64,000 nt of DNA from Paenibacillus sp. DMB20 (GCF_000987955.1 NZ_LAZU01000003.1:124001-188000); one strand, 5' to 3'. Counted from the stretch's first letter, positions 17,030 through 26,134 are shown. Notes: generated from the sequence alone by a model not told the origin. Translations and numbers: made by a program.

Positions 17030-17941
17030 TTGAAGTACCAAACTAGATTAGTGAAAGGATGGATCAGGAAAACCATGAAAAACTGGCTCCGTAAGGATGC
17101 TTCGGCGGCCATATTCTTTCTTGTGCCCAGCGGCATCGGATTTGCACTCTTTTACCTTATTCCATTTGCCATGGGCGTGTACTATTCCTTTATGAGCCAA
17201 TCGGTAGACGGCCATTTTGCGGGTCTCGATAATTACGTGGAACTGCTTGGGAGTGCTTCCTTCCGCAAGGCGGCATCCAACACATTACTCTTCAGCGCGG
17301 TCAGTGTTCCGCTTATGGTCATGCTGTCGCTCGGGTTAGCGATGCTGCTCCATAAAAATACATATTTTCAAAAATGGCTTCGAACCGCTTACGTCATGCC
17401 GCTTGTTGTGCCCGTCGCCTCCATCATCATGATCTGGCAGATGCTATTTGATTGGAACGGCTCCCTGAACGCATGGCTGAACAGCTTTGGATATGGACGC
17501 GTGGATTGGATGAAGACGGAATGGGCACGCCTGGTCGTGATCATGGTGTACCTATGGAAGAACATCGGTTACAACGTCATTTTATTCTTGGCCGGGCTGC
17601 AGCAAATTCCGAAGGATTACTACGAGACCGCCCGGATTGAAGGGGCTGGCCGCGTGAGGCAATTCCGAAGCGTTACGCTGGTCTATCTGACTTCTTCGAT
17701 GTTCTTTGTTGTGATTATGTCCATTATCAACTCATTCAAAGTGTTCCGGGAAACGTATCTCATTGCAGGTGATTATCCCCATGACAGCATTTACATGATG
17801 CAGCACTATATGAATAATATGTTCATTTCACTCGACATTCAGAAGTTGACCGCGGCGGCATCCTTAATGTTTGCCTGTATTCTGCTGATCGTCCTGGCGC
17901 TGTTTGCGATTGAGCGCCGACATCGGCAGTACATGGAATAG
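17030..17941 (+). CDS. Carbohydrate-type ABC transporter permease (MalF-like)
   Basis: The protein is 303 residues from the TTG at 17030; an ATG at 17075 (288 residues, AGGA upstream) is the other reasonable start. It has six transmembrane segments and the cytoplasmic ATPase-coupling EAA loop, here ETARIEGAGRVRQFRSVTL. FRETYLIAGDYP and the following TM are typical of the MalF/UgpA branch. It would pair with the next permease in a heterodimeric importer channel. It is the first gene of a co-directional group with an HlyD-like adaptor and a binding protein. No ATPase gene is present; such permeases in Firmicutes can borrow a shared MsmX-type ATPase. Confidence 0.88.
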   Translation: MKYQTRLVKGWIRKTMKNWLRKDASAAIFFLVPSGIGFALFYLIPFAMGVYYSFMSQSVDGHFAGLDNYVELLGSASFRKAASNTLLFSAVSVPLMVMLSLGLAMLLHKNTYFQKWLRTAYVMPLVVPVASIIMIWQMLFDWNGSLNAWLNSFGYGRVDWMKTEWARLVVIMVYLWKNIGYNVILFLAGLQQIPKDYYETARIEGAGRVRQFRSVTLVYLTSSMFFVVIMSIINSFKVFRETYLIAGDYPHDSIYMMQHYMNNMFISLDIQKLTAAASLMFACILLIVLALFAIERRHRQYME

Positions 17942-17959
17942 GAGGTGGAGCGAAGTTTC

Positions 17960-18838
17960 GTGCGAGTCGTCCATATATTGAAAAAAAGTGTATTAACATT
18001 CGTCATGGGTGTTATCGCCATGATTTTACTATCACCAATTGTGATTACATTCACAAATTCATTAATGACAGAACTGGAGATCCAGATCAATTACGGCCTC
18101 ATCGGTCAATTGAAAGAAGCGATTCCAGGTAGAGAGGGTTCTTTTGTAAATCTGAAACTGATTCCGGACAAGGTGTCTTTTGCACAGTATGGGAAGGTGT
18201 TCATCGACAACCCGAAGTATCTGACGATGTTCTGGAACTCGGTGTTCATGGTGGTACCGATCATTGTGGGACAGACACTCGTCGCAGCACTGGCTGCTTA
18301 TGCATTCTCCAAACTGAAATTCCGCGGCCGGGATTCAATGTTTTTGGTCTATGTCATGACGATGCTCATGCCGTTCCAAGTCACGCTGGTACCCAACTAT
18401 ATTATGGTCGATAAGCTTGGCATGCTGAATAGTACGGGCGCCATCATTGTTCCTGGCATTTTCGCAGCTTTTGGCGTATTTATGCTCAGACAGTTCATGC
18501 TGGACATTCCCTATGCCTACATTGAAGCTGCCAAAATTGACGGTGCCGGACATTTGCGGATTTTTATAACGATGATTGTTCCGATGATCAAGCCGGGATT
18601 GGCCGCACTTGTGATCTTGCTGTTCGTTGATTATTGGAACATGGTGGAGCAGCCGCTTATTTTTTTGGACGACCCGTTCAAGCAGCCGCTGTCCATCTTT
18701 TTATCCAGGATTAATGATAGCGACCGGGGGATTGCCTTTGCTGCATCCATGCTCTATATGGCCCCGATGGTAATGTTATTTCTGTATGCGGAGTCGTATT
18801 TCATCGAGGGCATTCAATTGTCAGGTGTTAAGGGTTAA
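17960..18838 (+). CDS. Carbohydrate-type ABC transporter permease (MalG-like)
   Basis: The GTG at 17960 is preferred because AGGAGGTGGAG lies at a proper distance; a GTG at 17945 overlaps that site. The 292-residue protein has six TM segments and a clear EAA loop, EAAKIDGAGHLRIFITMIV, near residue 195. An extended extracytoplasmic stretch follows TM1 (about 40-75), longer than in many MalG proteins and rich in charged residues; it might contact the adaptor or binding protein. The gene begins 18 bp after the first permease and is certainly co-transcribed with it. Confidence 0.9.
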   Translation: MRVVHILKKSVLTFVMGVIAMILLSPIVITFTNSLMTELEIQINYGLIGQLKEAIPGREGSFVNLKLIPDKVSFAQYGKVFIDNPKYLTMFWNSVFMVVPIIVGQTLVAALAAYAFSKLKFRGRDSMFLVYVMTMLMPFQVTLVPNYIMVDKLGMLNSTGAIIVPGIFAAFGVFMLRQFMLDIPYAYIEAAKIDGAGHLRIFITMIVPMIKPGLAALVILLFVDYWNMVEQPLIFLDDPFKQPLSIFLSRINDSDRGIAFAASMLYMAPMVMLFLYAESYFIEGIQLSGVKG

Positions 18839-18874
18839 CTTTTCAGGGCGGTTTTTAGGAGGAGAAGAAAGGAT

Positions 18875-20029
18875 ATGGAGCTTGGAAAAGGGTTAGCTGA
18901 CCAAAGACGAAAGCGAATCCTTCAAATCGTGTTCATGGGTTTTATGGGGGTGCTGCTGCTGTTTACCTTGTTCAGTAACACGCTGCAGTCGTTGACCTTG
19001 CCCAAGGTGACCACGGAACAGCCGAAACAGGGAGGCATTGAGCTAGCGATCGCGGGAAGCGGAGTACTTCAGCCGATCGCCGAAGCTAAACTATCCAGTT
19101 CAAACGACTGGAAGGTTCGGCAGATTCACGTAAAAGAAGGTGAACGTGTTAAGAAGGGACAGAAACTTATCGCTTATGACAACCCAACGGCAAGACAAGA
19201 AATCGAACTTGAAGTAACGAATCTGGAAAAGCAAAGGATTGAGCAGCGAAATCTTCAGGATCAGTTTATTCAATCTTCCATTGAGGAGGATGAGCTTAAG
19301 CTGCGCAGCGCAAAACGTGAAATTGAAAAAGGGAAACTCGATATTGCTGCGCAAGAACGCAAGATCAACGAGATGAAAGAACGACTGGCAAAAGATCAGA
19401 TGCTTACCGCTCCCTTCGACGGTATTGTAACGAAGCTGAATGCGGTTGAAGGACTGGCATCTGCGGGCGAGCCGGATGTCATTGTCTCGAATAGCAGCCA
19501 AGGCTATAGGTTTGAAGTCGGCGCTGATGCAAAACGCTTGTCAAGCATTGGGATATCCGTTGGTGAGCGGATCGAGGTAGAGGTCCACACAGATAAAGAG
19601 CAGCAAGCCAATGTCATGGAAGGTGTAATTGAAGAAATCACCAATGCGGAACCGATGATTGAGGGGGCAACCGAAGGAACGGAGACGGTAACCGTCTCTC
19701 AAAAGAGAATTCGTATTAAACTCATCAACGCCAAGCTGAAAGGAGGTGAGCAGGCTCGGATTAACATCGAGAAAAGTTCTCTCGATCAAGGGCTGCTTGT
19801 TTCTAATGAAGCTATTCATCAGGACCGGGAAGGCATGTACGTTTTTGTTGTCGTCGAGCAGCCGGGTGCGCTCGGTAATGTCTTTGTTGCACGAAAAGTC
19901 AACATTAAGTTCGGCGAGCGGAATGACAAAGAAACGATGATCCAAACGGATAGCATCTATGAACAAGATAAGATCATTCTGAAAAGCAGCGAGCCTCTTC
20001 AGGATGGCAACCGGGTTCGTTTGGAATAG
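18875..20029 (+). CDS. HlyD/RND-type membrane-fusion (adaptor) protein
   Basis: The 384-residue protein starts behind TAGGAGGAGAAAGG. One N-terminal membrane anchor (IVFMGFMGVLLLFTLFS) is followed by a biotinyl-lipoyl half-motif with VKEGERVKKGQKLIAYDN. Next come a coiled-coil hairpin at about 105-175 (EVTNLEKQRIEQRN to NEMKERLAKD), the second lipoyl half (LTAPFDGIVTKL) and beta-barrel domains. This is the layout of adaptor subunits that, in Gram-positives, link MacB/YknXYZ-type exporters to the outside. Finding it between importer-type permeases and a binding protein is unusual. It could gate or extend the channel, or hold the secreted protein encoded downstream. Confidence 0.87.
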   Translation: MELGKGLADQRRKRILQIVFMGFMGVLLLFTLFSNTLQSLTLPKVTTEQPKQGGIELAIAGSGVLQPIAEAKLSSSNDWKVRQIHVKEGERVKKGQKLIAYDNPTARQEIELEVTNLEKQRIEQRNLQDQFIQSSIEEDELKLRSAKREIEKGKLDIAAQERKINEMKERLAKDQMLTAPFDGIVTKLNAVEGLASAGEPDVIVSNSSQGYRFEVGADAKRLSSIGISVGERIEVEVHTDKEQQANVMEGVIEEITNAEPMIEGATEGTETVTVSQKRIRIKLINAKLKGGEQARINIEKSSLDQGLLVSNEAIHQDREGMYVFVVVEQPGALGNVFVARKVNIKFGERNDKETMIQTDSIYEQDKIILKSSEPLQDGNRVRLE

Positions 20030-20070
20030 TGAGGCGTTGTAACCAGAACATATCAGGAGGAAATCATACG

Positions 20071-21411
20071 ATGAAAAAATGGCTTTTACTTATTTCTATG
20101 GGTGCTTTAATCGCGAGTTTAACCGCATGCGGCTCAGGAGAAGCCGGGAACGCGGATAAGGCAGCAACGAAAGAGGGGAAAACAGTTCTTACCCTATCGC
20201 TAAGGGAGTCGAATCCATTCTATCAAACGTTGGAAAAAAAGTTCGAAGAGAAACATCCGGATATCGACTTGCAGATTCAAGCATATAAAAGCATGGGTGA
20301 ACAATGGGGACCGGGGGAACACGAGAAGTATCAAACGACAACGAATACAGCGATGTTATCGGGAAAAGGCGTAGATATCCTTCAAGTTGACAACCTGCCT
20401 CTCAAAGAATATGTGTCCAAAGGTTTTCTGTTAAATATGAATGATTTGCTGGAGCAGGACCAGACGCTCGATAAAGACGATTTACAAATGAAGATAGTGG
20501 ACGGTCTGAAGCTGAATGACGGAGTGTATACCATCCCATTGGGTTACTCTTTGAGAGTATTGGTTGGTAATGGGGACATACTGGGCAACGCTAATGTAGC
20601 GTTCGATGATAAGAGTTGGGATTGGAAGGAGTTCGAGAAGGTTTCGAAAGAAGTGATCCGGAAGGCTAAGGAGAGCGGTGCCGACGAGATGTATGCATTA
20701 GCGTCCTACCCGCCGGAATACCTCTTTCAGGAGATGCTTTTTGAGAACTACGCTTCATTTGTTGAGCCTTCGGCCAAAAAGGCATCGTTCGACTCTCCGG
20801 AATTTGTGGGTTTGCTCCAGCAAGCCATGAAAATGAATGATAACAAGATCATTACATCCGACGAGGCAAAGCCGGGCAATCAATTGTTCAGTTCCACACC
20901 GATTATGTCACCGCTTCAATTAATCGAAGGCCCCTATATGTTGTTTGATCATCCCAAGATCATGCTGTTACCCAGAGCGGGAGAAACCGCAGGACAAAAA
21001 GGCGCGAGAGTTTTTACATCTTCCGTGTTCGCTATCCATGCCAAATCGCCAGTACAAGAAGAAGCTTGGAAGTTTATTTCCTTCCTATTGTCTGAAGAAG
21101 CACAATTACTGCAGGAAAGAGAAGGGTTCTCGATGCTTAAATCCGTGAATGAAAAGCTGATCGATGACCTTCAGGAAAAAGTGGGAAGCGGCGATTATAA
21201 GCTTCCGAATGGGCAGCCGGCCAAAGTATCCGACGAACAATTCAACGTGTTTAAACAAATTGTTCAGTCCGCGGATCAATACGTGGATCTGGACAGTAAA
21301 GTGATATCGATTGCCGGTGAAGAGTCTATGGCATACTTCAGCGGACAGAAAACCGCAGAAGAAGTGGCGAAGCTGATCCAGAACCGCGTCACCACCTATT
21401 TAAACGAATAG
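20071..21411 (+). CDS. Extracellular solute-binding lipoprotein (family 1, sugar type)
   Basis: The start at 20071 follows CAGGAGG; an upstream in-frame ATG at 20029 would put 14 residues before the signal. The 446-residue product has a lipoprotein signal (MKKWLLLISMGALIASL) with lipobox LTAC. It then shows the family-1 pattern: KFEEKHPDIDLQIQAY, a DILQVDNLP segment, and a C-terminal EEAWKFISFLLSEEAQ. It would deliver an oligosaccharide or other solute to the two permeases encoded upstream. Placing the binding protein after an HlyD adaptor rather than first in the operon is atypical. Confidence 0.9.
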   Translation: MKKWLLLISMGALIASLTACGSGEAGNADKAATKEGKTVLTLSLRESNPFYQTLEKKFEEKHPDIDLQIQAYKSMGEQWGPGEHEKYQTTTNTAMLSGKGVDILQVDNLPLKEYVSKGFLLNMNDLLEQDQTLDKDDLQMKIVDGLKLNDGVYTIPLGYSLRVLVGNGDILGNANVAFDDKSWDWKEFEKVSKEVIRKAKESGADEMYALASYPPEYLFQEMLFENYASFVEPSAKKASFDSPEFVGLLQQAMKMNDNKIITSDEAKPGNQLFSSTPIMSPLQLIEGPYMLFDHPKIMLLPRAGETAGQKGARVFTSSVFAIHAKSPVQEEAWKFISFLLSEEAQLLQEREGFSMLKSVNEKLIDDLQEKVGSGDYKLPNGQPAKVSDEQFNVFKQIVQSADQYVDLDSKVISIAGEESMAYFSGQKTAEEVAKLIQNRVTTYLNE

Positions 21412-21422
21412 GAAGATCATTC

Positions 21423-21454
21423 AGGAAGCAGCCCACATTTGTGCGCTGCTTCCT
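21423..21454 (+). promoter_or_regulatory. Intercistronic 10-bp perfect hairpin
   Basis: AGGAAGCAGC (21423-21432) pairs perfectly with GCTGCTTCCT (21445-21454), loop of 12. There is no T run, only ATTTC. It sits between the binding-protein stop and the ribosome binding site of the next gene, where partial attenuation or 3'-end protection could set the ratio of the two products. Confidence 0.6.
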
Positions 21455-21479
21455 ATTTCACAGAAGAGGGAGGCACATT

Positions 21480-24389
21480 ATGCACAGACCGAAAAAGACA
21501 TGTGCGATCATCATGCTCAGCGCAGCGATGTTAAGTCATGGGTTTGCCTTTGATGCGTATGGGGCATCAGCAGGCTACCCTAAAGCAGCAGCTGCAGTCG
21601 CATCGAGCCTGGCATTAGATAAACTGGGCTCGGTTACTTTGAAGCAGAACGTCAGCGTGAAGCTGACGGGTATCGATATTTTCGCACAGCCTGACGGGAA
21701 TATTCTGGTATACACGCTTCGTTATAGTAACGGCAGTGGCAGTAGAGTAAATCTTATCGATTATTTTTCCAAGGTTGCCATGCCCGGTGGCGCAATCGTA
21801 AAAGGAAAAGCAGTTACGAGCGATGCTGGTAAAAGAACGGTGCCTGTGAACGGCAGCCAATCCGTATCGTACTATGTGAACATTGGACAATCTGAACGGG
21901 TTAACGGAATCAAGGTTTCGATGTACGGATGGGATTTTGACAGCGCCGATTATCAGAAAAAGCTGGGGGATTTCACGATACCAGCCCGATATTCAAATGT
22001 AGTACCTGTAGGCAAAAGCAAGAAAATCATGATGAATAATCTTCCGGTTACGGCCAAAGCGGATACTTTGCAGAGGTATAAAATCAATGGAAAAGCGTAT
22101 ATCAAATTGGGGCTCAGGCTCTCGAATGGGGGAACAAAAGCACTTAGCGATCCCCGATATAAAGCTTATCTGAAGTCGGCTGGGGGCTCGGTATTTGAGC
22201 TCCTGCCCGATTCGGCCAGCACCAGCTACAAGCTGCAACCTCGGGAGAGCAGAACCGTCTACTATTGGACGGAGATTCCTTCCACGGTAAAGACGACCGG
22301 CATGGCACTGCAGCTTGCGCAAGAAGACGAGGCTCTGAAAATAAATCTTCCGGTGCAATCGTTCAAGCTTCCTGCGGCAGCTTCGGATCTCGCCGTGGCT
22401 AAAGGCAATAGCGTAAAAATAATGATGAAACAGCAGCCTGTTACGGTCAAGGCGGAAAGTATGCAACGAATGAAACATAACGGAAAAGTGTATATGAAGG
22501 TCGGCGTCAGTCTCGAAAACGGAGGAAAGAAGGTGCTAAGCGATCCCGGTTATAAATCACATTTGAAGTTAGCCGACGGCTCGATATTCGACCTTGTGCC
22601 TGAAGATGATACAGGAAGCAGCTTTCGGATCCAGCCAGGACAGAGGAGAACGATTTTTTATCTGGCGGAGGTTCCTTCCAACCTTAAAACAGACAAGTTG
22701 ACGATGCAATTCACGCAGGAAGATGAAGCTTTGAAAATGACGTTACCGGTAAAAACCTTTAAACTACCGGCCGTTACCGCCGATGTGCCCGCGGCTGATT
22801 ATGCCGTCAAAAAAATATCGGTTAACCATCAAACCATTGAAACGCAGTTGAAAAGTGCTTTCTTGTTTAACGAGAATGATACCGCTAAATGGGATCTTCA
22901 ATTCCGCGTTAAAAATCTCGGCAAAAAGTCAGTGAAGCTGCCGGCTTACGAACTTTCTATCCACACCGCTGAAGGCTACAGCATACCGGTGAAATCGAAG
23001 GCGTTCGATAATGTTACGCTGAAGCCGTTAGAGGAGAAACTCATGGATCTCAGTGCAGATGTGCCATTACATATGAAACAGAATATGCTACAGCTGCAAT
23101 TGACTGAGCCGGCTTCTGAAGGAAAAATCAGTTTCCCGACGGCCTACTTTAAAATTCCTTATGTTTCTGAAGGTAAAAGCCATCTGGGGTTAGAGAATAT
23201 CATCGAGAACGGTCATGGAACATTCGGCGTAAAGCTGAGCTCATATGAGCGGCTGCCTTGGGGAGATGGCGATCAAATCGCAGCCCGAATCAGCCTACGA
23301 AATACCAAAGCGTCGACCGTACAGCTGCCTGAACTCAAAGCTATCGTGAAGGCTGGAATGCGCGATCTCAGCAGTACGGCCCAAATCGTGGTACCAAGCG
23401 GTCAAACGACCCTGGGATCTAACGAAACAGCAGAGCTGTATGTACTGGCCAATGTACCGTATTCCCATAACTTCAATCAATTGCGGATTGAGCTGCAGGA
23501 AACTTCAGGAGAGGAGGTCACGAAATTTCTGTCGCTGAAAACGAACGCGCTCAACAGTGTTAAGAACCCGGTTGCTGCAGGCGATTCTTATCGCATCCAT
23601 ACTCCGGGCAAGAAAGCGGAAGTCCGTGAACGTTTGTCTACCGTTTACCATGGCGGCAATTCCAATTTGATGTATACGGAACTGGAGATGGAGAGTCAGG
23701 AAACACGCCAATCCAAGCAGGCGCAGCTGGTTGCTTACTATAAAACATCGGAAAACGAGTACTTTGAGGCAGAGGTAAGTCAATCGTCCGACAAGACAAG
23801 TCCGAATGGAAAAAATCTGGTTACGGTCTGGAGCAAGCTTCCGCTGAATGTGAATACTTCGCAGCTTGTACTGTATATCGGCGAAGGTGTAGCCAACGGG
23901 AAGCTGACGGATTTGGGGGAAGAATCAACAGGATTTATCAATACCGCAGGATTAGCACTTAGCCTTAAAGCTATAGAGCTAGCAACGAATTTAGGAAATG
24001 TGGAATTGTTTCCGTACAAACTCTCCATTGCGAAAGGAGAAGCTACGCTTAGCGAAGGGAAAGATATGCTCAATGCGGTTATTCTTTATAACCTCTCCAG
24101 AAACGGAGATTACGATACAGGTACTTATGAACACAAGCTCATCATGGAGCTTATTGACCCGACGGGACAAACCACGGAGAAGGCTTTAACGCTCGGCACC
24201 GATTTGACCATCGGCAACAATAAATCTTATACCATTACGTTGAATGGAAACTTCAGCAAAATCGCAAGTGGAGGGGCGGTTCGAATCAATCTGTATGATG
24301 AGTTCCAAGGACGGAGAATGCTGCTCGGAAGTCAAGCCTATCCATTTATTTATGAAGAGAACCGGGCCAAAAGAACAGATAGCAATTAA
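21480..24389 (+). CDS. Large secreted protein with tandem beta-sandwich-like repeats, unknown function
   Basis: The ATG at 21480 is behind GAGGGAGG. The 969-residue product has a signal peptide (TCAIIMLSAAMLSHGFAF, then AYGAS). Two tandem units of about 130 residues (about 182-312 and 313-440) share PVTxKAxxxQRxKxNGK, LSDPxYK and QEDEALK; a diverged third unit is at about 446-565, and more strand-rich sequence follows. The alternating pattern and phrases such as RISLRNTKASTVQLPEL suggest Ig-like or DUF4352-like beta sandwiches. No catalytic motif or wall anchor is visible. As last gene of the ABC/HlyD operon it may be an exported scaffold or ligand-capture protein for that system. The family was not recognised. 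Confidence 0.75.
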   Translation: MHRPKKTCAIIMLSAAMLSHGFAFDAYGASAGYPKAAAAVASSLALDKLGSVTLKQNVSVKLTGIDIFAQPDGNILVYTLRYSNGSGSRVNLIDYFSKVAMPGGAIVKGKAVTSDAGKRTVPVNGSQSVSYYVNIGQSERVNGIKVSMYGWDFDSADYQKKLGDFTIPARYSNVVPVGKSKKIMMNNLPVTAKADTLQRYKINGKAYIKLGLRLSNGGTKALSDPRYKAYLKSAGGSVFELLPDSASTSYKLQPRESRTVYYWTEIPSTVKTTGMALQLAQEDEALKINLPVQSFKLPAAASDLAVAKGNSVKIMMKQQPVTVKAESMQRMKHNGKVYMKVGVSLENGGKKVLSDPGYKSHLKLADGSIFDLVPEDDTGSSFRIQPGQRRTIFYLAEVPSNLKTDKLTMQFTQEDEALKMTLPVKTFKLPAVTADVPAADYAVKKISVNHQTIETQLKSAFLFNENDTAKWDLQFRVKNLGKKSVKLPAYELSIHTAEGYSIPVKSKAFDNVTLKPLEEKLMDLSADVPLHMKQNMLQLQLTEPASEGKISFPTAYFKIPYVSEGKSHLGLENIIENGHGTFGVKLSSYERLPWGDGDQIAARISLRNTKASTVQLPELKAIVKAGMRDLSSTAQIVVPSGQTTLGSNETAELYVLANVPYSHNFNQLRIELQETSGEEVTKFLSLKTNALNSVKNPVAAGDSYRIHTPGKKAEVRERLSTVYHGGNSNLMYTELEMESQETRQSKQAQLVAYYKTSENEYFEAEVSQSSDKTSPNGKNLVTVWSKLPLNVNTSQLVLYIGEGVANGKLTDLGEESTGFINTAGLALSLKAIELATNLGNVELFPYKLSIAKGEATLSEGKDMLNAVILYNLSRNGDYDTGTYEHKLIMELIDPTGQTTEKALTLGTDLTIGNNKSYTITLNGNFSKIASGGAVRINLYDEFQGRRMLLGSQAYPFIYEENRAKRTDSN

Positions 24390-24421
24390 AGTATCAGCGA
24401 CACACCCATGCTGTTAGAGAC

Positions 24422-24464
24422 AACAACCCTGAAGATATAAAAAATATTTTCGGGGTTGTTTTTT
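24422..24464 (+). terminator. Rho-independent terminator of the ABC/HlyD operon
   Basis: AACAACCCTGAA (24422-24433) pairs with TTCGGGGTTGTT (24449-24460), followed by four more T. It marks the operon end. Confidence 0.85.
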
Positions 24465-24931
24465 GCATGTTATTTTCCTTCAACCAAACGACCAAATATA
24501 CCAAAAAATTATCGAAGAACTGTCGAATATTTTTCTTCCTCACATATTGGAATCTAATTTCTGATCTTATCAAGGAGCCTAGCACTTGCCATGTATGAAG
24601 TGTTCATTCCGCAGCTTCCCCGTCTCCAAAGGTTACCAAAGACGATGCATTTTTCTATCACTGGATTGACATCAAACAGAATTAATCTTAAAATTAAATT
24701 GTTTCCTATGAATAAATAACTTGAATAATGACTTAAATTATAATAAATTTTAAGCATCATTATTTATTCCATCGAAATAATAATGATAAAGTGAGGAGGT
24801 ATATGGTTTAGAAAAACTGATTTTACCGTTTTATTTCTGAGGCAGGACTCCTTCCTATACTCATATTGTTTCTTGCGAAACTAATTTTGGTTATAATGAA
24901 AAAAACAATGAGTCGAGGAGCTATCATAATC
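24465..24931. other. AT-rich intergenic region upstream of MarR
   Basis: No gene is seen. A consensus sigma-A promoter lies at 24666-24694, about 240 bp before the MarR start, and several later TATAAT-like strings are present. The long leader after the promoter holds no obvious stable fold. Confidence 0.45.
24666..24694 (+). promoter_or_regulatory. Sigma-A type promoter
   Basis: TTGACA (24666-24671), 17-bp spacer, TAAAAT (24689-24694). It faces the MarR/nitroreductase group. Confidence 0.55.
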
Positions 24932-25408
24932 ATGAGTACGAACAAGATGTTAAAAACCGCGATCTATGAGAATTTCATTCAATTCCTTCATCAAAAAGAA
25001 CAATATGAGAACCGGGAAACCGGCGTATTTATTGAAGAACTCCGGAAAATGATTGAGGTGGTATCCACCCTAAATATGACGGAGCTGCACACAATCGCAT
25101 GCATTGGCGAGCTGGAACCGATTAATGTTACTTCCATTGCCGAAAAGATGAATCTAAGCAAAGGGAACACCTCAAAGGTAACCAATAAGTTATTGAAGGC
25201 AGGTTGGGTACGCAAGGCCCAACTCAATGATAACAAAAAAGAAGTGTATTTCCGGCTAACGACGGCCGGCAAAAAGCTTTTTGCTCTTCATGATGAGCTC
25301 CATAACAAGGAGCAGCAGAGGATGTACAAGTTTTTGGATAAATACAGCGAATCCGAACTTGATTTGATTAAGCAGCTGTTTGGAGATTTGGTTGACTTTT
25401 ATCGTTAA
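24932..25408 (+). CDS. MarR-family transcriptional regulator
   Basis: The ATG at 24932 has GAGGAG 11 bp upstream; earlier in-frame ATGs lack a site. The 158-residue protein shows a MarR winged helix: ELHTIACIGELEPINVTSIAEKM, LSKGNTSKVTNKLLKAGWV and the wing NDNKKEVYFRLTTAGKK. It should act as a dimeric repressor released by a small ligand. It lies upstream of two nitroreductase-like genes on the same strand, its likely targets. A perfect inverted repeat in the spacer (25476-25495) may be an operator. Confidence 0.88.
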   Translation: MSTNKMLKTAIYENFIQFLHQKEQYENRETGVFIEELRKMIEVVSTLNMTELHTIACIGELEPINVTSIAEKMNLSKGNTSKVTNKLLKAGWVRKAQLNDNKKEVYFRLTTAGKKLFALHDELHNKEQQRMYKFLDKYSESELDLIKQLFGDLVDFYR

Positions 25409-25475
25409 GAACATAATGAAGTCAATGATGGATGGCGACGAAAACGGACGAATGGGACAATGTTCACACTGCTTT

Positions 25476-25495
25476 GATTTGTCCTGTCGGACAAA
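25476..25495. promoter_or_regulatory. Perfect 8-bp inverted repeat, candidate MarR operator
   Basis: ATTTGTCC-TGTC-GGACAAAT between the MarR stop and the nitroreductase start. A second GGACAAT half-site lies at 25454-25460. There is no T run, so it is not a terminator. Confidence 0.5.
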
Positions 25496-25554
25496 TTTCA
25501 TGGACGGTGCCTGTGTCGGATCCAGATCCGATAGGAACGATAGGGGGGGAGTAC

Positions 25555-26121
25555 ATGAATTTCAAGAAGATTATCAAAGAGCGCAGAAGCATACGCAAGT
25601 TTAGCCCATTTCCTGTAGATCAGGAGCTGGTGTTAGAATTGCTCCACGCAGCGCGGCTGCTGTATCCATCCAGGGAGGATGTTGCTTTCCGATGCGTGTA
25701 TGCGGGAACAATGGATTCCAGGGAACGTCTGGCTGCCTGCATGCTTGAGCCCTTAGAAAAGAACAGATTGGTCAAATGGCTTCCGGAGAAAGTACGGGAT
25801 TTCGTTCGGAAAAGAGTCACCGATATTCCGGGCCATCTTATGATTATTGCAAGTACAGATGCGGACAGAAGGAAAAGTGACAATAATTATGCTGCGGTGT
25901 GCGGTATCATGCAAAATTTTCAGCTTCTTGCCTGGCAACGACAACTTGGTACGCTGTGGGACACGGAACCGATGATGCAGAGCAAGGAATTATTCAATCT
26001 GTTGAAAATGAATCCTAATGAAAGGCTTGTTGGCATTTTTCATCTCGGATACTTCGACAAGATTCCAAAAGCTAGAGCACGGACACGAGCAGAAAAGAAA
26101 TGGACTGCTTTATCCGGTTGA
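25555..26121 (+). CDS. Nitroreductase-family protein
   Basis: The start at 25555 is chosen because AGGGGGGGAG is directly upstream and MNFKKIIKERRSIRKFS is the typical start of the family; the open frame extends further but without support. The 188-residue protein carries the FMN-contacting RRSIRKF and the conserved C-terminal RLVGIFHLGY. The family reduces nitroaromatics, quinones or flavins with NAD(P)H, or dehalogenates. The middle (MLEPLEKNRLVKWLPEKVRD) is shorter than usual. It probably acts with the next gene, which starts 13 bp later, perhaps as a heterodimer. Confidence 0.8.
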   Translation: MNFKKIIKERRSIRKFSPFPVDQELVLELLHAARLLYPSREDVAFRCVYAGTMDSRERLAACMLEPLEKNRLVKWLPEKVRDFVRKRVTDIPGHLMIIASTDADRRKSDNNYAAVCGIMQNFQLLAWQRQLGTLWDTEPMMQSKELFNLLKMNPNERLVGIFHLGYFDKIPKARARTRAEKKWTALSG

Positions 26122-26134
26122 GGAGGGATACCTG

